Shown in pieces: positions 29,518 through 39,096 of a DNA stretch of 64,000 nt. Below the pieces are notes generated by a model. It did no database searches and was not told the origin of the DNA. It saw nothing but the letters and a program-made list of their open reading frames with translations. The position numbers and the translations under genes are program-made. Within the stretch, counting starts at the first letter, position 1, and every line of letters starts with the position of its first letter. Source of the DNA: Erwinia sp. S63 (GTDB lineage: Bacteria > Pseudomonadota > Gammaproteobacteria > Enterobacterales > Enterobacteriaceae); contig NZ_JACVUP010000001.1 of the NCBI RefSeq assembly GCF_016625195.1, positions 124,001 to 188,000 on the forward strand, read 5' to 3'.

Positions 29518-29545
29518 CGAAAAAAAACGCTGCCTGGGCAGCGTT
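29518..29545 (-). terminator. Intrinsic terminator after mepS
   Basis: On the minus strand AACGCTGCC-CA-GGCAGCGTT followed by eight T. The plus-strand reading has only TTTTC. Confidence 0.93.
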
Positions 29546-29584
29546 TTCTGATTCTCTGGCTGAGAGGATCTTCAAAAGGATACG

Positions 29585-30160
29585 TTAGCTAGGGTTTTTA
29601 GCTAAAACCCTGCGGGCTTCACGGTAACGCGTTTTCCAGTAACTGTCGTTTAAACTGGAGATCATCACACCACTGCTGGTGGAAGCGTGAACGAAGTTAT
29701 CGTTACCCAGATAAATGCCAACGTGTCGTCCGGTAGAACCGGCACGGAACAGCACTAAATCACCCGGGCGCAGTTTGCCGCGAGAAATCTCTTTGCCAGT
29801 ATCCTGCTGTTCTGACGTTGAACGAGGTAAATCTAAACCGAACTGCTCGCGAAAGGTGCGCTGAACAAAAGCAGAACAATCAATGCCGCGTTTGGTGTCG
29901 CCGCCTAAGCGATAACGAACACCTTTCCAGTCACTGTACTGTTCCATGATGCGGGACTTAACGTCCACATTCTGCACCATTTGTTCAAATTCGTCCTGAG
30001 ACGCTTGAAGTAAAAAACCATTCTGGTTGTTAACTTCATGATTCTCGTTATTCGCGTTCTGACCGTTATGCGTACTACTACATGCCGATAAGAGTGTTGC
30101 TAATGCTACTGCGGGAAGGATCCGCCTGAGGTATCTCAGTATTGGTTGAGACTTGACCAT
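29585..30160 (-). CDS. mepS: Murein DD-endopeptidase MepS (Spr)
   Basis: Outer-membrane lipoprotein that cuts D-Ala-mDAP crosslinks so that peptidoglycan can expand; degraded by NlpI-Prc. Lipobox LLSAC with C27. NlpC/P60 domain with catalytic C95 (GIDCSAF), H146 (GRHVGIYLG) and H158 (FVHAST). 191 residues, E. coli 188. Ribosome site AAGGAA about 11 bases upstream. Monocistronic with its own terminator; a long AT-rich upstream region with a 10-bp hairpin precedes it. Confidence 0.96.
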   Translation of the reverse strand: MVKSQPILRYLRRILPAVALATLLSACSSTHNGQNANNENHEVNNQNGFLLQASQDEFEQMVQNVDVKSRIMEQYSDWKGVRYRLGGDTKRGIDCSAFVQRTFREQFGLDLPRSTSEQQDTGKEISRGKLRPGDLVLFRAGSTGRHVGIYLGNDNFVHASTSSGVMISSLNDSYWKTRYREARRVLAKNPS

Positions 30161-30626
30161 TATACGTGTGTTCCTTTGAAGTCCTTACGACACAATGTCG
30201 CCAGCCAGATGACAAAACGGGTTGAGATTAATAAGAGCTAAGGCTTAAGACAATTCCTTAATTACTAAAATGTGTTAATGAACACATTTTTGTTGCATAA
30301 GGCACCGAATTTTATGCTGCACTCTAAGTAATCGCGTTTGAGGTTAACCGATTACAGACCGCGTGGCGAGTGCTTTTATATAAATTTTCATCGCTTTTAT
30401 TGATGTGAAATCAATCCGTAACACAATGGTTACTTTATCAACGATTGGTAGCGATTTAATAGCCAATAAGGCGGGTTTTCAGGGGCTAATTCCGGCGCTA
30501 GGGCTGATTTTGAGAGGCTTCTGGCTGGACAAGCCAGGAAAAGGGCGATTGTTACGCGTTTTGCATCATAATGTTTTCTTTTAATAGAAAAACGTTAGCT
30601 TGCTAATAATGTATTTCCGAATTCGA
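30161..30626. other. AT-rich region upstream of mepS with one perfect hairpin
   Basis: No gene seen. A perfect 10-bp dyad AAAATGTGTT-AATG-AACACATTTT sits at 30267-30290, 107 bp upstream of mepS and possibly in its leader. Presumably holds the mepS promoter. Confidence 0.5.
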
Positions 30627-30671
30627 TAAGCGCGGATGATCGACTTTTCTGCTTATTGTCATCCGCGCTTA
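30627..30671. repeat. 45-bp dyad, 13-bp perfect inverted repeat after lpxT
   Basis: TAAGCGCGGATGA and its exact complement TCATCCGCGCTTA flank 19 bases, starting four bases beyond the lpxT stop. No T-tract on the minus strand. Likely the 3' hairpin of the lpxT transcript, but with an unusually large loop. Confidence 0.7.
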
Positions 30672-30675
30672 ACAA

Positions 30676-31383
30676 TTATGTGCGTGGCTTATATTTCCCT
30701 GGCAGGGCGCGATTGAGCCAATTCACCAGTTTGTCACTGAGCGGGGTTAATAAACACCAGCTCAACCCCACCAGAATGACCGACATCGATCCCACGGCAA
30801 TATCCGTAAACCAGTGCGCTCCGGCCATCACGCGCGGCAGGGCAAACACCACCACAATCACTAATCCCATCAGGAAGGCGCGGAAGCCGAAATAACGCCA
30901 CATAAAGCAGGCAAAAATAATCAGCATCATGCCGTGATCGCCCGGGAAGCTATTGCTGGAAGCATCCTTGGCCGGAATCCCTGTCAGTTCACTTACGCGA
31001 TGCACGTTATCAAAGAACAGCGTTGGGCTGGCGTGTTGCACGGGGATCAAATGGCCCAGTTGATTTAGCACCACGGCGGTGAGCAGCATGGTAATGCCAA
31101 TGGCCAGCATACGGCGGCGGCCTTGCGGCGTTTCACGACGCCAGAACCACAGATACAACAGACCCATCGCCAGTAGCGATACGGCGTCAAAACCACGGAA
31201 ATTGGTGATCGCCACCAGTAAAGCGAAGCCGTGGTGATCCACCATCCGATCGTTGAAGCTATAGAAGATGGCTTTGTCGATACCAAACCAGAAGCCATGG
31301 TCAGGCGGTAAATACCACGAAAAGAACAGCATGATCCCCAGTGCATTCAGCAGCAGGATGGTGATTAAACGAGACGCGCGCAT
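30676..31383 (-). CDS. lpxT: Lipid A 1-diphosphate synthase LpxT
   Basis: Inner-membrane PAP2-family phosphotransferase that moves a phosphate from undecaprenyl-PP to lipid A position 1, recycling the lipid carrier. Six membrane segments and PAP2 motifs SFPGDHGMM and RVMAGAHWFTD. 235 residues from the ATG MRASRLITILLLN; a TTG five codons upstream is open but unsupported. E. coli LpxT is 237. The KDASSNSFPGD and TPLSDKLVNW...LPGK landmarks match E. coli YeiU/LpxT. Confidence 0.94.
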   Translation of the reverse strand: MRASRLITILLLNALGIMLFFSWYLPPDHGFWFGIDKAIFYSFNDRMVDHHGFALLVAITNFRGFDAVSLLAMGLLYLWFWRRETPQGRRRMLAIGITMLLTAVVLNQLGHLIPVQHASPTLFFDNVHRVSELTGIPAKDASSNSFPGDHGMMLIIFACFMWRYFGFRAFLMGLVIVVVFALPRVMAGAHWFTDIAVGSMSVILVGLSWCLLTPLSDKLVNWLNRALPGKYKPRT

Positions 31384-31428
31384 AAAAAATAGACTCAAAA
31401 AGAAAAATAACGGGGCAACCTAACGCAG

Positions 31429-32403
31429 CTAATTTAAACGAATCCTCAACAAGGTTGTTTGCAAAACGTTCCAGTCCACGGGTTGGTGGTGGATTAACTC
31501 AATGCGGCTGTCCGGTGGCGTAGTGGTGCGCGTTTCCATAAAGAAGTCATCACCCTGACGATTGATGTTCACCAGACCGTCTGGCGTGCGCAGTACGCCT
31601 TTAACGCGATCCACCGGTGCAAGCCGCGCCCACTCTAGCGCCGGGATGGTATCGAACACCGTATCACCATCAAAAATCCAGCCACAGGACGCGTATCCCT
31701 GGCCTTCATTGACCGCCCGTCGCCAGCGTGCGGAACCCTCAAGTTTCAGTGCCGCCAGGCCTTTTGGTCGTGAAGTATGATGATGATGGGCCGCTTCAGG
31801 AACCGCACGATCCGTCAACGCGGGCTGGCACAGCAGGGCGGGATCGACTTTTCCCCATGCCGATTCAACCAGTTGGCGATCGCCCAGATTGTGCTGTTGC
31901 CACTGTTGCAAGCGCTGACGATCTTCCTCGCTCCAGCGATCGCTCTTATTGGCGACGATAATATCGGCGGCGGTGAGCTGATCGCGGAAGTTTTCATTCT
32001 CGACGACGCGCGCATCGGCTAACTGGCGCGCATCAAGCAGCGTGATGGTGGCATCAACCTGAATCCAGGGTTGATACACGGCGGCACGCAGCATATCCAG
32101 CAGTTGTTTAGGGTGGCCAAGGCCGGTGGGTTCGATAATCAGACGGTCGGGCTTATTTTGCTTGAGCAGCATATTGAGTCCGACTTGCAGCGGCAGGCCG
32201 TTCACACAACACATGCAACCGCCAGGAATTTCCTTCAGCGTGGCACCACGATTGGCGAGCAGTGCGCCGTCGATGCCGACTTCGCCAAACTCGTTGACCA
32301 GAATCGCCCAATTCTCATTGGCCGGTTTGTGGGCTAACAGATGCAGCAGGGTCGTGGTTTTGCCGCTGCCGAGAAATCCGGTGATTACATTAACGCGCGT
32401 CAT
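31429..32403 (-). CDS. yeiR: COG0523 GTPase, putative zinc chaperone YeiR
   Basis: G3E-family GTPase; YeiR of E. coli binds zinc and is thought to supply it to clients. Walker A GFLGSGKTT, metal motif GGCMCCVNG (CxCC), NKSD guanine-recognition motif, a histidine run AAHHHHTSRPKG between domains, and a C-terminal CobW_C domain. 324 residues. GGAG seven bases before the ATG decides the start over upstream in-frame codons. A perfect Zur-type palindrome overlaps its likely -10, so induction by zinc shortage is expected. Confidence 0.93.
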   Translation of the reverse strand: MTRVNVITGFLGSGKTTTLLHLLAHKPANENWAILVNEFGEVGIDGALLANRGATLKEIPGGCMCCVNGLPLQVGLNMLLKQNKPDRLIIEPTGLGHPKQLLDMLRAAVYQPWIQVDATITLLDARQLADARVVENENFRDQLTAADIIVANKSDRWSEEDRQRLQQWQQHNLGDRQLVESAWGKVDPALLCQPALTDRAVPEAAHHHHTSRPKGLAALKLEGSARWRRAVNEGQGYASCGWIFDGDTVFDTIPALEWARLAPVDRVKGVLRTPDGLVNINRQGDDFFMETRTTTPPDSRIELIHHQPVDWNVLQTTLLRIRLN

Positions 32404-32453
32404 TACAGGCTCCATTTTCAGGCGCGCGGACAACATACCCGGCGCGCACGACG

Positions 32454-32470
32454 TTGTTATACTATAACAA
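32454..32470 (-). promoter_or_regulatory. Zur-type operator upstream of yeiR
   Basis: TTGTTATACTATAACAA is a perfect 8-1-8 palindrome containing the known enterobacterial Zur core TGTTATANTATAACA. It ends 50 bp before the yeiR start and covers the candidate -10 TATAGT (32466-32461); TTTATC lies 17 bp further up as a weak -35. Repressor binding here would block RNA polymerase. Confidence 0.8.
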
Positions 32471-32498
32471 TCTTCAGCGGCCGGATAAAATCGTGCGG

Positions 32499-33071
32499 TT
32501 AGTCCGCGCGACTCATATAGCGGCGTTCAGCCACGTGAATACGGATACGGTCGCCATTGCTGAGGTATTCCGGCACCTGGATCGACAAGCCGGTACTCAT
32601 GCCTGCCGGTTTGGTGCGTGCACTGGCGGAAGCGCCTTTAATGCCCGGTGAAGTATCGACAATTTCCATATCCACCGTCTGTGGCAGTTCCAGCGCCAGT
32701 ACCTGGCCATCCATGGTTAATACCTGAATGCCAGGAATACCGCCTTCAGGGATGAACAGCAGTTCTTCTTCAATCTGATCTTTTTTGAAGCTGTACGGCG
32801 TGTAATCTTCATCATCCATAAACACGTATTCGTCACCGTCTATATAAGAGAAGGTCACGGCGCGACGGCTCAGTTGGATGGCATCGATAATATCGTCGCC
32901 CTTAAAGCGCTCTTCCACTTTCAGGCCGGTACGCACGTCGGTAAAACGCATCTTATAAAGGGTGGCAGCACCGCGTGCACTTGGACTCTGGACATCAATG
33001 TCTTTCACCAGCAGCAGTTTGCCGTTCCAGGTGACAGCCATTCCTTTTTTGATTTCATTTGCCTTTGGCAT
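32499..33071 (-). CDS. efpL: Elongation factor P-like protein EfpL (YeiP)
   Basis: Paralogue of EF-P that helps ribosomes through polyproline and related stalls. Three beta-barrel domains in 190 residues, same as E. coli. The tip loop is [12 protein letters not shown] with R33 where EF-P carries its modified lysine, the EfpL hallmark. C terminus [14 protein letters not shown]. Divergent from yeiW. Confidence 0.96.
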   Translation of the reverse strand: MPKANEIKKGMAVTWNGKLLLVKDIDVQSPSARGAATLYKMRFTDVRTGLKVEERFKGDDIIDAIQLSRRAVTFSYIDGDEYVFMDDEDYTPYSFKKDQIEEELLFIPEGGIPGIQVLTMDGQVLALELPQTVDMEIVDTSPGIKGASASARTKPAGMSTGLSIQVPEYLSNGDRIRIHVAERRYMSRAD

Positions 33072-33223
33072 GATGTGTGACTCGCTGTGAGAAGGTTAAT
33101 GCGCGCCACGTTACTCGCGCGGTGAAAAACAGGCAAGTGAGGCGGTGTAAAATTGTTGTGCGCGCATGGCATTCCCGGCATCAGCCTGCTATTGTCGCGG
33201 CGAAATCCCTCAGGAGCGCATTG

Positions 33224-33478
33224 ATGTTTTGTCGTGACCAGTGCGGTGCCTGTTGCACAGCCCCCTCAATCTCTTCCCCGATCCCCGGCATGCCCCATGG
33301 CAAACCGGCCAATACCCGCTGCGTTCAGCTAGATGATAATCAGCGCTGCAAAATCTTTGGTTCTCCGCTGCGTCCCGCAGTCTGTGCGGGTTTACAGCCC
33401 AGCGCAGAGATGTGCGGCAGCAGTCGCGAAGCCGCAATGACCTTCCTGTTACAGCTTGAAGCAGATACCGCGCCTTAA
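33224..33478 (+). CDS. yeiW: Cysteine-cluster protein YeiW (UPF0153)
   Basis: 84-residue YkgJ/UPF0153 family protein with a putative Zn/Fe-binding cysteine cluster: CRDQCGACC at the N terminus, then TRCVQL, QRCKIF, AVCAGL and EMCGS. The motif [12 protein letters not shown] is typical. The frame is open far upstream, but CAGGAG eight bases before this ATG and the E. coli length (84) define the start. Biochemical role unknown. Upstream of the fru operon and divergent from efpL. Confidence 0.9.
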   Translation: MFCRDQCGACCTAPSISSPIPGMPHGKPANTRCVQLDDNQRCKIFGSPLRPAVCAGLQPSAEMCGSSREAAMTFLLQLEADTAP

Positions 33479-33621
33479 CTTGCTGACGCGGTGCTGAAGA
33501 ATTTGCCTTATGTGACCCATGCGTTACAGCAAAAACGTCAGCCCTGCAGGTCTGAAAAATCTTAAATCCGATCTGAAGTGTGCGGAACGTCAAAAATCTG
33601 CTACGCCGATCGCGCATTTTC

Positions 33622-33666
33622 TTGCCTGCTTTCTCATGCTGTACCATATTCCCTGAAACGTTTCAG
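33622..33666 (+). promoter_or_regulatory. fruBKA promoter with Cra operator O1
   Basis: -35 TTGCCT (33622-33627), 17-bp spacer, -10 CATATT (33645-33650), then a perfect palindrome CTGAAACGTTTCAG (33653-33666) over the start point. This matches the Cra (FruR) consensus; Cra would repress until fructose 1-phosphate is present. Confidence 0.85.
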
Positions 33667-33718
33667 CGTTGTCATCGCGGCTAACCCCGATATGTGCAGC
33701 GTAATTTTTCGCCATTAA

Positions 33719-33734
33719 GCTGAAACGATTCAAT
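33719..33734 (+). promoter_or_regulatory. Second Cra operator O2 upstream of fruB
   Basis: GCTGAAACGATTCAAT, a near-consensus Cra site 66 bp after O1 and just before the fruB ribosome site. Two operators are also known for E. coli fruB. Confidence 0.8.
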
Positions 33735-33754
33735 TTCAGCAAGCGAGGAGAAAT

Positions 33755-34885
33755 ATGTTCCAGCTCGACGTTCAGGCCATCCATACCGGTGCCAGTGCAC
33801 AAAATAAAGAAGAGGCTATCCGTCAGGTTGCCGCTGCGTTAACCGCAGCCGGTAATGTGTCGGAAGGCTACGTCAACGGCATGCTGGCGCGTGAACAGCA
33901 GACCACCACCTTCCTGGGAAATGGTATTGCCATTCCTCATGGCACCACCGACACGCGCGATATGGTGCTGAAGACCGGCGTACAGGTTTATCAGTTCCCG
34001 CAGGGCGTCGAGTGGGGCGACGGGCAAACGGCTTATGTCACCATCGGTATTGCGGCGAAATCAGATGAACATCTTGCGCTGCTGCGCCAGCTGACTCACG
34101 TATTGAGTGATGACAGCATTGCTGAGCAGCTGAAAACGGCATCGGCCGAAGACCTTCGCGCCATCCTGATGGGTGAAAAGCAGGCGGCTGAGTTCAAATT
34201 CGATACCTCGCTGATTGCGGTCGACGTTGCAGCCAGCGATCTCATCACCTTGCAGGCGCTGAACGCCGGACGTTTACAGGCAGCAGGTGCCGTTGAAGCG
34301 GCGTTTGTGGCGGATGCGGTTTCGCGCACACCATTAAGCCTTGGTCAGGGCATTTGGCTAAGTGACAGCGCCAATGGCAACCTGGGTAGCGCTATTGCAG
34401 TCAGCCGTACCGCCACGCCGTTTGTCCATCAGGGCGAAAATGTGGCACTGCTATTGACCGTGGCCGCCACTGACGATCGTCCGCTGGAAGTGCTGGGTTA
34501 TCTGAGCAATCTGCTGCTGAGCAACAAAGCTGAACGTCTGCTGAAAGCCGACGCGGCGGGCATCCTGGCGCTGCTAACCAGTGAAGTGGACGAAAGCGCG
34601 GATCAACTGGTGGCAGAGTTCACCATCCGTAACGAGCACGGATTGCACGCACGTCCGGGCACTGCGCTGGTCACCGTGATCAAACAGTTCAACAGTGACA
34701 TCACCGTCACCAATCTCGATGGCAGCGGCAAACCCGCCAACGGACGCAGCCTGATGAAAGTCGTCGCGCTGGGCGTGAAGAAAGGCCATCGTCTGCGCTT
34801 TACCGCCAGCGGTGAAGATGCACAGCAGGCACTGAATGCCATTGAAGAGGCTATCAATTCTGGCCTGGGCGAGGGGGTCGCATGA
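33755..34885 (+). CDS. fruB: Fructose PTS EIIA-HPr fusion protein (FPr/DTP)
   Basis: Cytoplasmic phosphocarrier passing phosphate from Enzyme I to FruA. N-terminal EIIA-Fru domain with phospho-His H62 ([10 protein letters not shown]), a central M domain, and a C-terminal HPr-like domain with H298 in [10 protein letters not shown]. 376 residues, the same as E. coli. GCGAGGAG ribosome site. First gene of fruBKA; fruK starts within its stop (ATGA). Confidence 0.97.
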   Translation: MFQLDVQAIHTGASAQNKEEAIRQVAAALTAAGNVSEGYVNGMLAREQQTTTFLGNGIAIPHGTTDTRDMVLKTGVQVYQFPQGVEWGDGQTAYVTIGIAAKSDEHLALLRQLTHVLSDDSIAEQLKTASAEDLRAILMGEKQAAEFKFDTSLIAVDVAASDLITLQALNAGRLQAAGAVEAAFVADAVSRTPLSLGQGIWLSDSANGNLGSAIAVSRTATPFVHQGENVALLLTVAATDDRPLEVLGYLSNLLLSNKAERLLKADAAGILALLTSEVDESADQLVAEFTIRNEHGLHARPGTALVTVIKQFNSDITVTNLDGSGKPANGRSLMKVVALGVKKGHRLRFTASGEDAQQALNAIEEAINSGLGEGVA

Positions 34886-35820
34886 GCCGCCGCGTTGCCA
34901 CAATCACACTGAACCCGGCGTACGATCTGGTGGGCTATACGCCAGAAATTGAACGCGGCGAAGTCAACCTGGTGAAAACCACCGGTCTGCACGCGGCGGG
35001 TAAAGGCATCAACGTTGCCAAAGTGCTGAAAGATTTGGGTATCGACGTTACCGTGGGTGGATTCCTCGGCAAAGAGAATCAGGATGGTTTCCAGCAGCTG
35101 TTCAGCGAGCTGGGTATCGCCAACCGTTTTCAGGTGGTGCAGGGCCGTACCCGCATCAACGTCAAGTTGACGGAAAAAGACGGTGAAGTCACCGATCTGA
35201 ATTTCTCCGGCTTTAATGTCACCGCGCAGGATTGGGATCGCTTCACTGCCGATTCCCTGACCTGGCTGGGACAGTTCGACATGGTGTGCGTCAGCGGCAG
35301 CCTGCCAGCAGGCGTGGCGCCGGAAGCGTTCACCAAATGGATGAGCGATCTGCGCACTCTGTGCCCGTGCATCATCTTCGACAGCAGCCGTGAAGCGTTG
35401 GTGGCGGGGCTGAAAGCCGCGCCGTGGCTGGTGAAGCCGAACCGTCGTGAACTGGAAATCTGGGCCGATCGCAAACTGCCTACGCTGCAGGATGTGATTG
35501 GCGCCGCGCATGAACTGCGTGAGCAGGGCATTGCCCATGTGGTGATTTCCCTTGGTGCGGAAGGCGCACTGTGGGTTAACGCCTCTGGCGAATGGATCGC
35601 CAAACCACCAGCCTGTGAAGTGGTCAGCACCGTAGGCGCGGGAGATTCAATGGTCGGCGGCCTGATTTACGGGCTGCTGATGCGTGAATCTAGCGAGCAT
35701 ACCTTGCGTCTGGCTACCGCAGTGGCTGCCATGGCGGTGAGCCAGAGCAACGTTGGTGTGACCGATCGTACCCAGTTGGCCGCGATGATGGCGCGCGTCG
35801 ACTTACAACCCGTTAACTAA
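34882..35820 (+). CDS. fruK: 1-Phosphofructokinase
   Basis: PfkB-family kinase turning fructose 1-phosphate into fructose 1,6-bisphosphate with ATP. N-terminal substrate motif [19 protein letters not shown], PfkB signature 2 [12 protein letters not shown] with the catalytic Asp. 312 residues, same as E. coli. Overlaps the fruB stop by four bases and is followed by fruA after 16 bp. Confidence 0.97.
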   Translation: MSRRVATITLNPAYDLVGYTPEIERGEVNLVKTTGLHAAGKGINVAKVLKDLGIDVTVGGFLGKENQDGFQQLFSELGIANRFQVVQGRTRINVKLTEKDGEVTDLNFSGFNVTAQDWDRFTADSLTWLGQFDMVCVSGSLPAGVAPEAFTKWMSDLRTLCPCIIFDSSREALVAGLKAAPWLVKPNRRELEIWADRKLPTLQDVIGAAHELREQGIAHVVISLGAEGALWVNASGEWIAKPPACEVVSTVGAGDSMVGGLIYGLLMRESSEHTLRLATAVAAMAVSQSNVGVTDRTQLAAMMARVDLQPVN

Positions 35821-35836
35821 CAGCAGGAGAGCGATA

Positions 35837-37531
35837 ATGAAAACGCTGCTGATAAAAGATTCTTCACTAGGACTGGCATCAGGACATCTGGCTTTAGAAC
35901 GTCTGCGCGCAACCGCTGCACAGGCTGGCCTGACGCTGACCGACAACGCGGCCGATGCTGAACTGGTACTGGTTGCTGGCCATGCTGTGCCGAACGATGC
36001 ACAGCTGGCAGGCAAATCCTTGACGCTGGTGGATGTGCAGCAGGCGCTGCGCGATCCGCTGGCTGCTATTAATCAGGCTAAAGCCAGTGCCAAAGTCTGG
36101 CAATCGGCTACGGCGGTTGCTGCACCGGCTGCCGCTCAGAGCACCGGTCAGAAACGCATTGTCGCGGTTACCGCTTGCCCAACCGGCGTAGCGCACACCT
36201 TTATGGCGGCTGAGGCGATTCAGGCAGAAGCCACTAAACGCGGCTGGTGGGTGAAAGTCGAAACCCGTGGTTCCGTGGGTGCAGGCAACGCCATCACTCC
36301 AGAAGAAGTGGCGGCGGCCGATTTGGTGATCGTGGCGGCGGATATCGATGTGGACCTGGCGAAGTTCGCTGGTAAGCCGATGTATCGCACTTCAACCAGC
36401 CTGGCATTGAAGAAAACCGCTCAGGAACTGGATAAAGCGCAGGTTGAAGCCAAAACCTATCAACCGAGCGGCAACGCGTCAGCCAGCACGCAAAGCGACA
36501 GCAAAGAGAAAGCCGGTGCTTATCGTCACCTGCTGACCGGCGTGTCCTACATGCTGCCGATGGTGGTAGCAGGTGGTTTGAGCATCGCGCTCTCCTTCGC
36601 CTTTGGTATCACCGCATTTAAAGAGCAGGGTACCTTAGCGGCTGCGCTGATGCAGATCGGTGGCGGCAGTGCCTTTGCGCTGATGGTACCGGTGTTGGCA
36701 GGCTTTATTGCTTTCTCGATTGCCGACCGTCCGGGTCTGACCCCAGGTCTGATTGGCGGTATGATCGCCACTAGCATTAACGCCGGTTTCCTTGGCGGTA
36801 TCATCGCTGGCTTCATTGCCGGTTACGCCGCGAAGATGCTGAGCAGCAAAGTTAAACTGCCGCAAAGTATGGAAGCGTTAAAACCGATCCTGATCATTCC
36901 GCTGGTAGCGAGTTTGATTACGGGTCTGCTGATGATTTATGTGGTGGGTAAACCTGTTGCAGGCATCATGAGCGGCCTGACTCACTGGCTGGCGAACATG
37001 GGCACCGCCAATGCGGTTCTGCTGGGCGCGATCCTCGGTGGCATGATGTGTACCGACATGGGTGGTCCGGTGAACAAAGTGGCGTACGCCTTTGGTGTCG
37101 GCCTGCTGAGTTCGCAAACCTATGCGCCGATGGCCGCGATCATGGCCGCCGGTATGGTGCCACCGTTAGCGATGGGTCTGGCGACAATTGTTGCACGTCG
37201 TAAGTTCAACAAAGGTCAGCAGGAAGGTGGCAAAGCGGCACTGGTGCTCGGCTTGTGCTTCATCTCTGAAGGTGCGATTCCGTTTGCGGCGCGTGACCCT
37301 ATGCGTGTGCTGCCTTGCTGCATCGTCGGCGGTGCAATCACTGGCGCGGTATCCATGTTGGTTGGCGCGAAGCTGATGGCGCCACACGGTGGTCTGTTTG
37401 TCCTGCTGATCCCGGGTGCAATCACCCCGGTGCTGGGTTACCTGATGTCGATTGTGATTGGTACCGCAGTGGCTGGCCTCGGCTACGCGATCCTGAAACG
37501 TCCGGAAGAAGAGCTGGCGAAAGCCGCCTAA
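35837..37531 (+). CDS. fruA: Fructose-specific PTS permease EIIB'BC
   Basis: Takes up fructose and phosphorylates it at C1. Domains: degenerate EIIB' (residues 1-95) without a reactive Cys, an Ala-rich linker, EIIB with phospho-Cys C114 (VTACPTGVAHTF), and a membrane EIIC from about residue 225 onward. 564 residues (563 in E. coli). CAGGAGA ribosome site. Last gene of fruBKA, closed by a strong terminator. Confidence 0.97.
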   Translation: MKTLLIKDSSLGLASGHLALERLRATAAQAGLTLTDNAADAELVLVAGHAVPNDAQLAGKSLTLVDVQQALRDPLAAINQAKASAKVWQSATAVAAPAAAQSTGQKRIVAVTACPTGVAHTFMAAEAIQAEATKRGWWVKVETRGSVGAGNAITPEEVAAADLVIVAADIDVDLAKFAGKPMYRTSTSLALKKTAQELDKAQVEAKTYQPSGNASASTQSDSKEKAGAYRHLLTGVSYMLPMVVAGGLSIALSFAFGITAFKEQGTLAAALMQIGGGSAFALMVPVLAGFIAFSIADRPGLTPGLIGGMIATSINAGFLGGIIAGFIAGYAAKMLSSKVKLPQSMEALKPILIIPLVASLITGLLMIYVVGKPVAGIMSGLTHWLANMGTANAVLLGAILGGMMCTDMGGPVNKVAYAFGVGLLSSQTYAPMAAIMAAGMVPPLAMGLATIVARRKFNKGQQEGGKAALVLGLCFISEGAIPFAARDPMRVLPCCIVGGAITGAVSMLVGAKLMAPHGGLFVLLIPGAITPVLGYLMSIVIGTAVAGLGYAILKRPEEELAKAA

Positions 37532-37546
37532 TCTTCACGGGATATG

Positions 37547-37572
37547 AAAAAGGGAGCTGCGGCTCCCTTTTT
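37547..37572. terminator. Bidirectional terminator, fruA / nfo
   Basis: AAAAA-GGGAGC-TGCG-GCTCCC-TTTTT, symmetric, so it can end both fruBKA and convergent nfo. Confidence 0.95.
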
Positions 37573-37582
37573 GCTGTCTGTG

Positions 37583-38428
37583 TTACGCCTGCTGTTCCGA
37601 CTTCAACCAGGCAATCTCATCTTTCCAGATATCCGGATTGATGGTTTCCAGAATCATCGGGATGCCATCAAAGCGCTTATCTTTCATCAGCCAGCTAAAC
37701 ACCGTCTTGCCAATGTTGCCTTCACCTAAGCTGTGGTGGCGATCCACGCGGCTGCCGAGCGTGCTTTTGGCGTCATTCAGGTGCATGCCGCGCAGGAACT
37801 GGAAACCGACGATGCGTTCAAATTCCGCAAAGGTCTCCACGCAAGCTTCCTCTGTCCGCAGATCGTAACCGCCAGCAAACGCATGGCAGGTATCGATACA
37901 TACACCAACGCGTGATTTATCTTCGACGTGCTCGATAATGGTGGCGAGGTGTTCAAAACGGAAGCCAAGATTGCTGCCCTGACCGGCGGTATTCTCAATC
38001 ACTGCCACCACGTTCTGGGTCTTATCCAGCGCGATATTGATCGATTCGGCGATGCGCTTCAGGCACGCCTCTTCTTCAATCTGCTTCAAATGGCTGCCAG
38101 GGTGGAAATTCAGCAACGTCAGCCCCAACTGCTCGGCGCGTTGCATCTCATCAAGAAACGCCTCACGGGATTTCTCCAGCGCATCCATCACCGGATGGCC
38201 AAGGTTAATCAGGTAGCTGTCATGCGGCAAAATCTGCGCGGAAGTGAAGTTGTATTGCTCGCAGGCGGTTTTGAAGGCATCAATCACTTCACCTGAAAGC
38301 GGGGCGGCTTTCCACTGGCGCTGATTTTTAGTGAACAGCGCAAAGGCTGTGGCTTCGAGTTCGTGGGCACGGATAACTGCCTGGTCTACGCCGCCTGATG
38401 CACTGACGTGTGCGCCGATATATTTCAT
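37583..38428 (-). CDS. nfo: Endonuclease IV
   Basis: Zn-dependent AP endonuclease of base-excision repair; SoxRS-regulated in E. coli. TIM-barrel fold with metal ligands in the family blocks [35 protein letters not shown] and [23 protein letters not shown]. 281 residues, E. coli 285. The frame is open for 37 more codons, but GGAG before the ATG giving [13 protein letters not shown] and family length set the start. Confidence 0.96.
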   Translation of the reverse strand: MKYIGAHVSASGGVDQAVIRAHELEATAFALFTKNQRQWKAAPLSGEVIDAFKTACEQYNFTSAQILPHDSYLINLGHPVMDALEKSREAFLDEMQRAEQLGLTLLNFHPGSHLKQIEEEACLKRIAESINIALDKTQNVVAVIENTAGQGSNLGFRFEHLATIIEHVEDKSRVGVCIDTCHAFAGGYDLRTEEACVETFAEFERIVGFQFLRGMHLNDAKSTLGSRVDRHHSLGEGNIGKTVFSWLMKDKRFDGIPMILETINPDIWKDEIAWLKSEQQA

Positions 38429-38634
38429 GCCGCTCTCCTGATTGGGCGATTGCTGCTGCAAAGCGCACATCATAGCGGATGCGCTACGCCCATGAAATGT
38501 CGCATTGCCTGCGGGGAGAAAAACGGCACGGGTAGACACTTATCCAATATGAGAAGACACCTACTAAAGTTAGCAGGTGCACTTTTTTTCTGGTTAACTA
38601 TAGTTTAACAAATTAGAAACTTTTAACTATAACC

Positions 38635-38976
38635 ATGAAAACAGCTTATAGAAGTACTTTGGATACCGCTTTACAGCATGAAAAATTCAACGTAATCCAT
38701 AAATTAACTTTAGGTAAAACCGACTCAGTCACCCTTTTTTATAATGGAAACGGCGCAGTCGGATTCACGCTTGCTGTGCCTGATACCGACAACTCGCTGG
38801 TCCATTTTTATCGCTATGGAGTGAATAAAGGCGACCCGAAAAGATTGTATCGCTCGGAATGCCTCTATTCCCGCCGCGAAAACTTTGGCTATCAGGACTG
38901 GCTGATTCGCACCATCACCGATGAGTTCACGGCCTGTGACACAGAACTGGAAGAACTGATCGGTATGAAAGCCTGA
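38635..38976 (+). CDS. Hypothetical protein, 113 aa, unrecognised
   Basis: I do not recognise this family. A soluble, slightly basic protein with beta-rich core (KTDSVTLFYNGNGAVGFTL, LVHFYRYGV) and an acidic helical C terminus (DTELEELIGM). One Cys pair spread (ECLYS, TACDT). There is no clear ribosome site; the 50 bases before the ATG are very AT-rich and carry TTAACTATA twice (38594, 38623). Base composition of the upstream region and first codons is lower in GC than the neighbours, hinting at transfer. No partner gene is evident. Confidence 0.65.
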   Translation: MKTAYRSTLDTALQHEKFNVIHKLTLGKTDSVTLFYNGNGAVGFTLAVPDTDNSLVHFYRYGVNKGDPKRLYRSECLYSRRENFGYQDWLIRTITDEFTACDTELEELIGMKA

Positions 38977-39096
38977 CACACACTTCGCCGCCAATCTCCT
39001 GGCGGCTGCTTGCCTGCGCCTATACCTGACTGGTTTAAAAGTTAAATTGGTAATATATTGGGCATTGACCAGTATAACTAATAAGGAAGAGTCGGG

